A stretch of DNA of 64,000 nt, from the NCBI GenBank assembly GCA_028284465.1, contig JANQRR010000047.1, forward strand, positions 1 through 64,000, in the 5' to 3' direction. Source of the DNA: Gammaproteobacteria bacterium. GTDB lineage: Bacteria > Pseudomonadota > Gammaproteobacteria > JAJFKO01. A program made the position numbers and the translations under genes. Below the pieces are notes generated by a model. The model searched no databases. It had not been told where the DNA came from and was given only the letters and a program-made list of their open reading frames with translations. The first letter of the stretch is position 1. Each line of letters begins with the position of its first letter. Shown piece by piece: positions 35,772 through 43,584 of the stretch.

Positions 35772-35829
35772 TGATGGGTGCGCCTCCATATTCTCATACA
35801 GAGTCGCTATCCATAGCGGCACCCAAATT
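35772..35829. repeat. Nested inverted repeat downstream of msrB
   Basis: GGGTGCGCC near 35775 can pair with GGCACCC ending at 35824, enclosing a perfect small hairpin CGCTATCCATAGCG (35805-35818). No T-run follows. It may be a terminator-like structure or the remnant of a small mobile element; there is no second copy in the window that I can see. Confidence 0.4.
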
Positions 35830-35951
35830 CGGTATAACCTTCCAGTCGGTCGGCACTGTAGCAAAGCTTATTTTAATGATCAAGCATTTTTTAAAATCTT
35901 TTTTACTAGTTTGTGTTAGAGTTTTTAGGTTTTCTAATAGGAAACGTTTTA

Positions 35952-36872
35952 TTACATTTCTAAGGTTTTTCTCAGTTTGTTTAACATCATCAAATGTTTC
36001 TTTTTGTCCATTTTACGAACATTCATAATTTTCCATTTTAATGCGGGCAATTGATCTAAATGATTAAATGGCAATAGAGAAAAGTTTGGTTCACCTTGTT
36101 TCATAGAAAGCAAAAACTTCCGCTCATTTTCTGTTAGGTTTGCCAATATTTCTTGTGCTAGTTTTCTTCTGGTAGTGATCAGTTCATCGAGTGATACTGG
36201 TTCTATAGTCATATTTTTAAATTCTTTAATATAGAGCGAAGCAATATCCAAAAAATTTGGATCCAGTAGTTCGTGAATTGGCCTTGAATCGCAAGCAAGG
36301 TACACCACAAAAGTCTGTCTTAGCAAGTCGGTTATACCTTCATTTTCAAATAATAATTTTATATCAAATAAATCTCTGGGATGTTGTCTGTTAAGTGCAG
36401 CACATATTTTACCTGCATAAATGTCATTAAAAGATGCAATGGGAATATCGTCAATGAATTCTCCAAATTCTTGGGTGATTTTTTTAGATATCGGCAATTT
36501 ATTAATACCAATGACAGCACCTCTAAAAATGAAGTTTGGTTCAATTTTCACAATAGATTTCCCATTAGAAATCATGAGTTTTGTAATGTGCTCTTTGTTT
36601 TTCGATAATTTTTTATTAAGTTTTACATTAGATATTCGTTTTATAATTGATAATCCGAGTTTATTTAATGCTCGATTCATATTTTTAATGGTGCTTTCTC
36701 TATTTTCTATATGAATATAAGTTAGGTCTATATCAACAGATATTCTTGGAAGGTCTCGATAAAATAAATTAATTGCAGTACCTCCTTTTACTACAAAATT
36801 ATCTTGTTCTCTTAAACAAGGTAGTATTTTAAGTAAAAGTAAAAATTGATCTTTATATTCTTCGCTATACAT
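35952..36872 (-). CDS. AbiEii/AbiGii-family nucleotidyltransferase toxin
   Basis: Toxin component of a type IV toxin-antitoxin (AbiE) system. The 306 residues have the nucleotidyltransferase signature VKGGTAINLF (28-37) followed by RISVDIDLTY (43-52), and the conserved AGKICAALNRQHPRDLFDI segment. Known relatives (MenT, AbiEii) modify tRNA or other targets with nucleotides and block growth, protecting the population from phage. It overlaps the antitoxin gene upstream by 8 bases. Its stop is 181 bases from msrB, convergent. Confidence 0.92.
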   Translation of the reverse strand: MYSEEYKDQFLLLLKILPCLREQDNFVVKGGTAINLFYRDLPRISVDIDLTYIHIENRESTIKNMNRALNKLGLSIIKRISNVKLNKKLSKNKEHITKLMISNGKSIVKIEPNFIFRGAVIGINKLPISKKITQEFGEFIDDIPIASFNDIYAGKICAALNRQHPRDLFDIKLLFENEGITDLLRQTFVVYLACDSRPIHELLDPNFLDIASLYIKEFKNMTIEPVSLDELITTRRKLAQEILANLTENERKFLLSMKQGEPNFSLLPFNHLDQLPALKWKIMNVRKMDKKKHLMMLNKLRKTLEM

Positions 36873-37665
36873 TAATATTCTCCTCTAAATCGTCGATATA
36901 AGGATATGACAATACAAGTTTATATTTTGAAAAGTATTTCCCACCAGAGTTAACTGTTCTGTCTCCTGAGCCCAGAGCAATTTTATCAGTGCGTAAATGT
37001 TTTAAAATGGGTAGTTGACATAGATCTGCTAAACATAGAAATAGTCTTTTAATGAGAATATGGCGACAATTTTCAAGAAGAAGTTGCATGTTTTTAGGAC
37101 GAATTGATTGAAGATTTTCAACTAAATTTGCGGCATGTTCAACGCTTATATTTTCTGGGACAAGGTACAATAGTTCCAAGATAGCGCGTTCTGGTTCAGA
37201 AACAATGAGCTCTAATCCGTTGATAGCTAATGGTTTCAAACCGATTTCTTTATTAAAAATATGACATTGTTTGTAGTTAAATATTGCTTTTTGATTAAAA
37301 TACTTAGTGAACCATCCAGGTAATTTGCTCTTAGTAGATGAAGTGTTATATAAATAAATCAATTTTTCTGGTGCTAATTTTAAATAGTGTGCTAAGCCAC
37401 TTAGTTCTAAAGCAGTAAGGCCACCTAGATGAATATTTTTCTTGAGATCATATTGAAGCGCATAAAGTCCCCCTTGCCAAGTAACTTGGTCATTTTGACG
37501 GATGAAAGCACCAACACCTACTCGTTGTAGCCAACCTGAACGACAGTATTTCTGGATAAGTTGATCTGAAAACCCCTTGGCTTTTAATGCGCTCGTCGTT
37601 AAAATGGCATTATTCGGCCAAGCTTGATGGAGAAGCTGTAATTTGTTTCTGATTTCTATACTCAT
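36865..37665 (-). CDS. AbiEi-family antitoxin (type IV toxin-antitoxin)
   Basis: A 266-residue antitoxin with an N-terminal winged-helix (about 1-75, ILTTSALKAKGFSDQLIQKY and SGWLQRVGVGAFI) and a C-terminal AbiEi domain (SEPERAILELLYLVPENI). In known systems AbiEi represses its own promoter through inverted repeats and counteracts AbiEii without direct complex formation. A near-consensus promoter lies immediately upstream, so close that the mRNA may start at the ATG. The gene overlaps the toxin gene by 8 bases, ensuring coupled expression. Confidence 0.9.
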   Translation of the reverse strand: MSIEIRNKLQLLHQAWPNNAILTTSALKAKGFSDQLIQKYCRSGWLQRVGVGAFIRQNDQVTWQGGLYALQYDLKKNIHLGGLTALELSGLAHYLKLAPEKLIYLYNTSSTKSKLPGWFTKYFNQKAIFNYKQCHIFNKEIGLKPLAINGLELIVSEPERAILELLYLVPENISVEHAANLVENLQSIRPKNMQLLLENCRHILIKRLFLCLADLCQLPILKHLRTDKIALGSGDRTVNSGGKYFSKYKLVLSYPYIDDLEENINV

Positions 37666-37672
37666 GGTATAG

Positions 37673-37701
37673 ATTATAGCTATATTTTAAAGTATTATCA
37701 A
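37673..37701 (-). promoter_or_regulatory. Strong predicted promoter of abiEi-abiEii with overlapping palindrome
   Basis: On the minus strand: TTGATA, 17-base spacer, TATAAT, then 7 bases to the AbiEi ATG. The transcription start should therefore coincide with or nearly touch the start codon, implying a leaderless mRNA. The palindrome TATAGCTATA (37675-37684) overlaps the -10 box and is a plausible operator for autorepression. Confidence 0.65.
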
Positions 37702-37839
37702 GTAATGATGATGCTTTTTAATACCAATTTACAATAACGTATTGAATGTAACAAATGGCTTTGTCAAAAACAATATTAAGAACTGTATAAAATGCACTGA
37801 ATCGAGTTCTAACTGGTTACAAAAACAAGGAGGAAATCC

Positions 37840-38358
37840 ATGAAAAAAATTTTCTGTTACACAATATTCGTAATGATCCTAATGTTAGCTTGCATTAAAA
37901 GTTTTGCATTAACGCTAACAAGCTCCGCATTTGTCGATGGTGGCATGATCCCAACCCAATATACGTGTGATGGCAAAAATATTTCGCCACCATTAAGTTG
38001 GCAAGGAGCGCCTAGTAATACCCAATCGTATGTCTTAATCATGTATGATCCTGATGCGGTTAAAGGTACTTGGGTACATTGGGTATTGTTTAATATTCCT
38101 AGCACAACTAATTCATTACCAACCGACGTGCAACAACTGCCAAAAGGTACTTTAGTGGGTGATAATAGTTGGGATAAAGAAGAATATGGTGGGCCCTGTC
38201 CACCTTCAGGCACGCATCGTTATGTTTTTAAATTATATGCGTTAAATAAACCACTATTTTTAAAAGAAGGCGTTAACGTTTCTGCAGTGCAAGCAGCAAT
38301 GCAGCAACATATATTGGCAATCGGTGTCTTGGTGGGGACTTATAAACGTTCGGAGTAA
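37840..38358 (+). CDS. YbhB/YbcL-family (PEBP, Raf-kinase-inhibitor-like) protein, exported
   Basis: A 172-residue PEBP-fold protein with a signal peptide (KKIFCYTIFVMILMLACIKSF). Core motifs: IPTQYTCDGKNISPPLSW, VLIMYDPDAVKGTWVHWVLF and YGGPCPPSGTHRYVFKLYAL, which form the anion-binding pocket. An ideal ribosome site AAGGAGG precedes the ATG. Bacterial members have no firmly established function. arsC follows 6 bases downstream. Confidence 0.95.
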   Translation: MKKIFCYTIFVMILMLACIKSFALTLTSSAFVDGGMIPTQYTCDGKNISPPLSWQGAPSNTQSYVLIMYDPDAVKGTWVHWVLFNIPSTTNSLPTDVQQLPKGTLVGDNSWDKEEYGGPCPPSGTHRYVFKLYALNKPLFLKEGVNVSAVQAAMQQHILAIGVLVGTYKRSE

Positions 38359-38364
38359 TATCTT

Positions 38365-38727
38365 ATGTCAGCGTATACAATCTATCATAATCCAAAATGC
38401 AGCAAAAGTCGGCAAACGCTTGCGCTGTTACAAGAACATGGCATTGAGCCTCAAATTATTGAATATTTAAAAACGCCGCCGACAGTGAAGACATTAGCAA
38501 GTTTATGTGAATTATTGCAAAAACAGCCACAAGCGATAATCCGCACGAAAGAAAAATGTTTTCATGAATTAGGCTTAACTATCACTGATCAAAAATCACC
38601 ACAACAATGGTTGCAGATCCTCGCTGATAATCCTATTTTAATTGAGCGACCTATTGTGGTTAAAGGTAACAAAGCCGTGATCGGTCGACCACCCGAAAAT
38701 GTATTGACCTTATTAAAAAGTAGTTAA
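38365..38727 (+). CDS. arsC: Arsenate reductase, glutaredoxin-dependent (ArsC family)
   Basis: A 120-residue thioredoxin-fold protein. The catalytic Cys is in YHNPKCSKSRQTLALL (residue 12), with the later IIRTKE and IERPIVVKGNKAVIGRPPE segments typical of ArsC. The enzyme reduces arsenate to arsenite using glutathione and glutaredoxin. No arsenite pump or ArsR gene is adjacent, so a general redox role is possible. Its last 15 bases overlap the convergent rhomboid gene. Confidence 0.95.
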   Translation: MSAYTIYHNPKCSKSRQTLALLQEHGIEPQIIEYLKTPPTVKTLASLCELLQKQPQAIIRTKEKCFHELGLTITDQKSPQQWLQILADNPILIERPIVVKGNKAVIGRPPENVLTLLKSS

Positions 38728-39291
38728 CGGAATAAACGCAGCAGCAATGCCGCCAATAAAACCAAACAAATGACCTTCCCACGACATAGATGCTTTGCCG
38801 GGCAACAACCCTGATAACAAACCACCAAAATAATAAATGCATACTAAAGAGATAATAATGCCCATTGCCGTAGGAGCATAATATGCATTAACGAGCAAAT
38901 AACCTAGATAACCCATGATTAAAATACTCGCGCCAATATGTAATCCTTTGCGCCCAAATAGCCACGTACCTATTCCACCTATTATCGCAATAATTAAAGT
39001 AACCGAAATAAGCGTAGTTACGCCACTGATCAAAATAAAACTGACAAATACTAATAATGGGATCGAATTAAAGAATAAATGATTAAAATCAGCATGCAAT
39101 AAAGGCGCAGTGAAAATGCCGATCAAGCCATGCCAGCTACGCGGATAAAGCCCTAAAAAATTTAAACGATATTTCAGCAAGTAATTCAATAAGTGAATCG
39201 CCCACAAGCCTAGGATCAACAAAAGGACCAAAGGAAGATTGGCTCGCATAAGTACCACGATCCCTTGAAATTGCGCGATGAGGCTTTGCAT
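38713..39291 (-). CDS. Rhomboid-family intramembrane serine protease
   Basis: A 192-residue polytopic membrane protein (about six helices). HADFNHLFFNSIPLLVF holds the conserved HxxxN region. The serine is in GLHIGASILIMGYLG, where the usual GxSG reads GASI. The catalytic His is in WEGHLFGFIGGIAAAF. The Ser-His dyad is intact although the glycine after Ser is replaced by Ile, so activity is likely but not certain. It is convergent with arsC, overlapping by 15 bases. Confidence 0.88.
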   Translation of the reverse strand: MQSLIAQFQGIVVLMRANLPLVLLLILGLWAIHLLNYLLKYRLNFLGLYPRSWHGLIGIFTAPLLHADFNHLFFNSIPLLVFVSFILISGVTTLISVTLIIAIIGGIGTWLFGRKGLHIGASILIMGYLGYLLVNAYYAPTAMGIIISLVCIYYFGGLLSGLLPGKASMSWEGHLFGFIGGIAAAFIPLTTF

Positions 39292-39356
39292 AATGGTATA
39301 AATTGACCACTTTTAGTGTAAAAATGGTTATTATAGGGCAGAATTTACAGGAAAAA

Positions 39357-39385
39357 TAGACGAATCCAAGATATTTTTGTATAAT
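39357..39385 (+). promoter_or_regulatory. Possible promoter for the gene at 39418
   Basis: TAGACG (39357-39362), 17-base spacer, TATAAT (39380-39385) preceded by TG, an extended -10. The start codon is 32 bases downstream of the -10 box. The -35 box is weak, so this is a modest prediction. Confidence 0.4.
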
Positions 39386-39417
39386 AAATCTTCTGTTTTG
39401 AGTAAAGGTTAAGAGAA

Positions 39418-41544
39418 ATGGCGCGTGATCTTGAGGCACAAAAATGTGCGTGGCAATACTATTTATCGCAAGTTGCTAGTCAAGTGTATCCATTACAAAG
39501 CTGGTGGCGGTTTAATAAAGCCACTTTTGCAGATCATGTAAAAGCGATTGATTCAGACGACGGTTTACAATTCAAGATCGATAATCAATTACTTGATGAG
39601 TGGAAAAGACGCTATGATGTTGAGCGTTTTGAGAAACGTTGGCCAAGCATTCGTAATACATGGTGGAAACGATTTTTTTTCGATCCATTTGGGCGCAAAC
39701 GTCGTGCTCAGCTTGTTTTGCATTATGTTCAACTTTATCAAGCTGTAACGACAACCAATAGAGAACAGATCAGGAAACATACTGGGGCTTTAAGGCCGTA
39801 TTATCCTAGTTTAATTTCTATTTTGGAACAATCGAAAGTATTGGCAGACTCTTTAGAAGGTTTTAATAACGCGCTAAAAGTGAAAGTTTATGAGATTATT
39901 AGCAAAAAGTGTTGCAACCGAGGAAAAACTTTTAAAGAGCTCTGGAGTTCTGCTAGAGAGGTAAAACAAAAGTATAAGGAGGAATTAAAAAAATATTCAG
40001 AAGGCATTGCATTGTTAAAGTTAAAAGACATACCCAATGATTATTATAAAAAATGTCGCGATTATACGAAATCTTTGTTTGCAATGCTTGATAGCTTAAA
40101 TGAACATCAGTACGGTAGTATTCAATCGCTTATAGCAAAAGCTAAATCTGTACCTAATGTCAGTTTTTCTCAACAAACAGCGGAAGTGGCGAAAATGGCA
40201 ATTATCTTACGGCCATTTCCAAGTGAGTTTCCGTATCTTAACCTAGAACATGCATTTCATCGGCAGTTTTTATTATGCCTGCAACAAAACACGGCAGAAC
40301 CCAAATTCTTGCAAGCTATCGCTAAAGTGTATAAACATATTTGGTTGCAGAATTATAAAATTCCTACTAATAATGTCAGATATCTAGAGTCAGAAGGTGA
40401 GTTGCTTATCCAAGCATTAACTAGGTTTATTGATTATGAAATTGAACTTTGTTGTCAAAAATTGATTGATCTAAATAACAACCAACGCTTTGCAGAGACA
40501 CATCCATTACTTGAAGCAATAAATAGATATATTGATTTATCAATAATATCTAAAGAGCAGAAACAACGAGTATTGCAAGCTAAGCAAGAGTTTAAGAATA
40601 CCATGCAATTATTTAATCAGCTGGTTGAAATAAAAGTTAATTGCTCAAATGATATTATTGTTCCGTATAACCAATGCAGTATTGAATCGGTAGATACACT
40701 CAAGCAAGTAAATGCTATCCATCGAAAAACATTGTTAACAAATTTTGCTGAAATAAAAGTTGCTAATAAGCAATCAGATTATGCAAGCTATTTTATTGAG
40801 AGGCTTGAACAAGCATTAATTACACAACTGAATAAATTTTTTAAAAATCATTTGCAAAAGTTTTTTACGCTACATCGCTATCAACAACCTCAGCAACAAC
40901 AGCCACTGTCCACAACAACACACGCTTTGTTTAGCAGGAGAGCTTCTCGCTCCCAAGAACAATCCTTAATGCAGCAGTTTGAAAAACTGAATAAAGAAGT
41001 TTTTGAGAAAAAAGCAGAAAAAGCTTCTAATAAATTAGAGCTTTTAATTTATCAAGCGTTATTATCATTAACGCAAAAAGCAAGTGAAGTTAAAGACCCC
41101 TCATTAACTCCAGAAAAATGGGCGGAACAAATGAGTGGCTCAGTGTATATAAAAAACTTGTATGCTCCTATTCGTAAATATTACCGTAAAATTATGAGAG
41201 AATTTCATCCTGATAAAAATGAAGATAAAGCACATTCTTTAAAAACGATAGTAAGTACAATATCATCAGAAATAAATGATAGATATGGCGATTGGAGTGA
41301 AAATGGTAAAGGAATTCTAAAAGCATGTCGTTGCTTATATCTAGAAGAGTTTCATGGTGATAATAAGGAATATACTCAAAGGAAAAATCTTCTTGAAAAA
41401 CTAATAAAAAAACAGAAATCACTAATCAATTTGAATAAAAAAATTATATTTGCACATGAAAAATTACTTACCTTATATGCTAAACAAATAGCAGCAGCAT
41501 CTTTACCAAAAGAAAAAGCGCAAAGTGTTCAACTAAGTATGTAA
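39418..41544 (+). CDS. Hypothetical 708-residue protein with J-domain-like segment (effector candidate)
   Basis: I do not recognise the family. It has no signal peptide or membrane helix and is largely helical and charged. Near the C-terminus (about 575-645) the segment YYRKIMREFHPDKNEDKAH contains an HPD tripeptide (597-599) after a basic helix, as in DnaJ J-domains that stimulate Hsp70 ATPase activity; a preceding helix (IKNLYAPIRK) fits the layout. A J-domain placed C-terminally on a large unknown body is unusual for a housekeeping co-chaperone and recalls Legionella/Coxiella effectors. Base composition is slightly more AT-rich than its neighbours. Confidence 0.6.
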   Translation: MARDLEAQKCAWQYYLSQVASQVYPLQSWWRFNKATFADHVKAIDSDDGLQFKIDNQLLDEWKRRYDVERFEKRWPSIRNTWWKRFFFDPFGRKRRAQLVLHYVQLYQAVTTTNREQIRKHTGALRPYYPSLISILEQSKVLADSLEGFNNALKVKVYEIISKKCCNRGKTFKELWSSAREVKQKYKEELKKYSEGIALLKLKDIPNDYYKKCRDYTKSLFAMLDSLNEHQYGSIQSLIAKAKSVPNVSFSQQTAEVAKMAIILRPFPSEFPYLNLEHAFHRQFLLCLQQNTAEPKFLQAIAKVYKHIWLQNYKIPTNNVRYLESEGELLIQALTRFIDYEIELCCQKLIDLNNNQRFAETHPLLEAINRYIDLSIISKEQKQRVLQAKQEFKNTMQLFNQLVEIKVNCSNDIIVPYNQCSIESVDTLKQVNAIHRKTLLTNFAEIKVANKQSDYASYFIERLEQALITQLNKFFKNHLQKFFTLHRYQQPQQQQPLSTTTHALFSRRASRSQEQSLMQQFEKLNKEVFEKKAEKASNKLELLIYQALLSLTQKASEVKDPSLTPEKWAEQMSGSVYIKNLYAPIRKYYRKIMREFHPDKNEDKAHSLKTIVSTISSEINDRYGDWSENGKGILKACRCLYLEEFHGDNKEYTQRKNLLEKLIKKQKSLINLNKKIIFAHEKLLTLYAKQIAAASLPKEKAQSVQLSM

Positions 41545-41671
41545 AGTCAATGCTCTTTTAATCTAATGATTTGTCTAGATATAAAGCAGCACAATCCCCT
41601 TGATGCGTCGTAGATATCCAGGCTACAATAGATCCCACCAACATTAATACATATGCAAAAGAGGAATAACG

Positions 41672-42418
41672 ATGGAATTAAATAAACAACAGCAAGACAT
41701 GTGTACATCGAGCAAATGGGATTTTTCTGACTTAAATGCGTTATTTTTAAATTGTACGCTAAAGAAATCACCCGAATTATCGCATACAGAAGGTTTAATT
41801 CGTATTGCGAAAGCGATCATGGAAAAAAATAACATTAACGTTGAAGTGTTGCGTCCAGTTGATTACAACATTGCTTATGGTGTCTATGGTGATATGACAG
41901 AACATGGTTGGGATGTTGATGATTGGCCGAAGCTTTATGAGAAAGTAAAAAAAGCTGAAATTCTTGTGCTCACGACTCCCATTTGGTTAGGCGAGAAATC
42001 TTCAATTTGTACCAAAGTTGTGGAACGCTTGTATTCAACATCAGGTGATTTAAACGATCAAGGCCAATATGCCTATTACGGTCGTGTTGGTGGTTGTTTG
42101 GTAACAGGTAATGAGGATGGCGCCAAGCATTGTGCGATGAATGTGTTATATTCGTTGCAACATTTAGGTTATGTGATCCCGCCACAAGCTGATGCCGCTT
42201 GGTTAGGCGAAGCAGGGCCGGGGCCATCGTATTTAGATGAAGGTTCTGGTGGCCCTGAAAATGATTTCACTAATCGCAACACCACATTTATGACGTGGAA
42301 TTTAATGCACATGGCGCGAATGATCAAAGATGCTGGCGGCATTCCAGCGCATGGTAATCAGCGATCAAAATGGGCCGCAGGTTGTCGCTTTGATTACCCA
42401 AACCCGGACTACCGTTGA
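41672..42418 (+). CDS. Flavodoxin-fold NAD(P)H-dependent oxidoreductase (FMN reductase family)
   Basis: 248 residues with a flavodoxin-like fold: the first strand and phosphate-binding loop LNALFLNCTLKKSPELSHTEG, LVLTTPIWLGEKSS for the FMN-contacting loop, and GGCLVTGNEDGAKHCAMNVLYSLQH. Members reduce FMN or quinones with NAD(P)H. A GAGGAA ribosome site precedes the ATG. Its 3' end overlaps the proposed ribD start in another frame. A link to flavin synthesis by adjacency is plausible. Confidence 0.9.
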   Translation: MELNKQQQDMCTSSKWDFSDLNALFLNCTLKKSPELSHTEGLIRIAKAIMEKNNINVEVLRPVDYNIAYGVYGDMTEHGWDVDDWPKLYEKVKKAEILVLTTPIWLGEKSSICTKVVERLYSTSGDLNDQGQYAYYGRVGGCLVTGNEDGAKHCAMNVLYSLQHLGYVIPPQADAAWLGEAGPGPSYLDEGSGGPENDFTNRNTTFMTWNLMHMARMIKDAGGIPAHGNQRSKWAAGCRFDYPNPDYR

Positions 42419-43544
42419 TCCTATTGATACGAAATGGTTAACTCGCACGCTTGAATTAGCAGCGCGCGGCCGTGGTGATTGTGCACCTAACCCTGCTGTG
42501 GGTGCAGTGATCGTTAAAGCTGATCAAGTGATCAGTGAAGGTTATCATCACGCTGCGGGTCAACCTCATGCAGAAATTGAAGCATTAACCAATGCGCGAC
42601 AAACTGTTAACGGTGCAACGATGTATGTATCGTTAGAACCTTGTTGTGTTTATGGTAAAACGCCACCGTGCACCACTGCGCTAATTGATAATGGGATCAG
42701 CAAAGTTGTGTATGCTTATCAAGATCCCAATCCGCAAGTAGCTGGCAAAGGGCAAGCAGCATTGTTAGCTGCTGGGATCGAATGCTATCAAGTATCAATG
42801 CCTGCTATCGATGCGTTTTATCATTCTTATCAGCATTGGGTAACATGCAAAAAACCTTGGGTACGAATAAAATTAGCCATGAGCCGTGATGGTAAAGTTG
42901 CAGGCCCGCAGGGGGAACCAGTAGCGATTACTAATGATAGCGTTAATCAATTTACTCACCAACAACGCCAACGAACTGATGCTATCCTCACTTCAATTAA
43001 TACAGTCGTTAACGATAATCCTAAGTTAAATGTGCGCTTGGCGAATAAAACAATCAGCAAACCTGTTTATGTGTTAGATCCAAACTTAACATTTCCGTTA
43101 CACGTGCAATTAATAACAACTGCACGCAAGGTTATAGTATTACATCGAGCGGATCTTAAGTCTTCACGTAAAACACTATTAACCGATCATGGTGTTGAAT
43201 GCGTTGCGGTACCGACAATGCCATCGTCTTCGCGACATTTAGATTTAGCCGCTGTACTAGCGATCATCGGTGCTCAAGGCAACCATGATTTATGGATAGA
43301 AGTCGGACCGCGGTTAACACAAACTTGGTTGCAATCAGGTGAAGTCAATGAGTGTTATTTTTATATCGGTGATAAAAAGTTAGGAGAAGCTGCTATGCCG
43401 GGTTTGTGGTCGGCAGCAGATCTTTGTGTGGAGCTTGCAAATGAGCAAGTTTGTCAGCAACGGATTGCAAAGTTATTGCCAGCAAATACAGCATTTACCG
43501 TAGAAAAACTAGATAATTGGGTATTATGGGTTAAGGTGCTATAA
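42330..43544 (+). CDS. ribD: Bifunctional riboflavin biosynthesis protein RibD (deaminase/reductase)
   Basis: Carries out the deamination and reduction steps after GTP cyclohydrolase II in riboflavin synthesis. The N-terminal CMP/dCMP deaminase-like domain has PNPAVGAVIV, HAEIEAL and the zinc motif EPCCVYGKTPPCTTAL. The C-terminal reductase domain has VRIKLAMSRDGKVAGPQGE and SINTVVNDNPKLNVR. The start is uncertain. The ATG at 42330 makes an 89-base overlap with the upstream gene; the ATG at 42351 or a TTG at 42390 would also leave the conserved core (from DTKWLTRTLELA) intact. Other riboflavin genes are not in the window. Confidence 0.93.
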   Translation: MLAAFQRMVISDQNGPQVVALITQTRTTVDPIDTKWLTRTLELAARGRGDCAPNPAVGAVIVKADQVISEGYHHAAGQPHAEIEALTNARQTVNGATMYVSLEPCCVYGKTPPCTTALIDNGISKVVYAYQDPNPQVAGKGQAALLAAGIECYQVSMPAIDAFYHSYQHWVTCKKPWVRIKLAMSRDGKVAGPQGEPVAITNDSVNQFTHQQRQRTDAILTSINTVVNDNPKLNVRLANKTISKPVYVLDPNLTFPLHVQLITTARKVIVLHRADLKSSRKTLLTDHGVECVAVPTMPSSSRHLDLAAVLAIIGAQGNHDLWIEVGPRLTQTWLQSGEVNECYFYIGDKKLGEAAMPGLWSAADLCVELANEQVCQQRIAKLLPANTAFTVEKLDNWVLWVKVL

Positions 43545-43584
43545 TTCGCCAGCAAAATCATATTAAAGTTGAGGCAATCAAAGA

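Noticed and set aside
35771-36028. 85-codon plus-strand frame between msrB and the toxin gene
   Set aside because: No ribosome site, no domain; it includes the inverted repeat and the antisense of the AbiEii 3' end.
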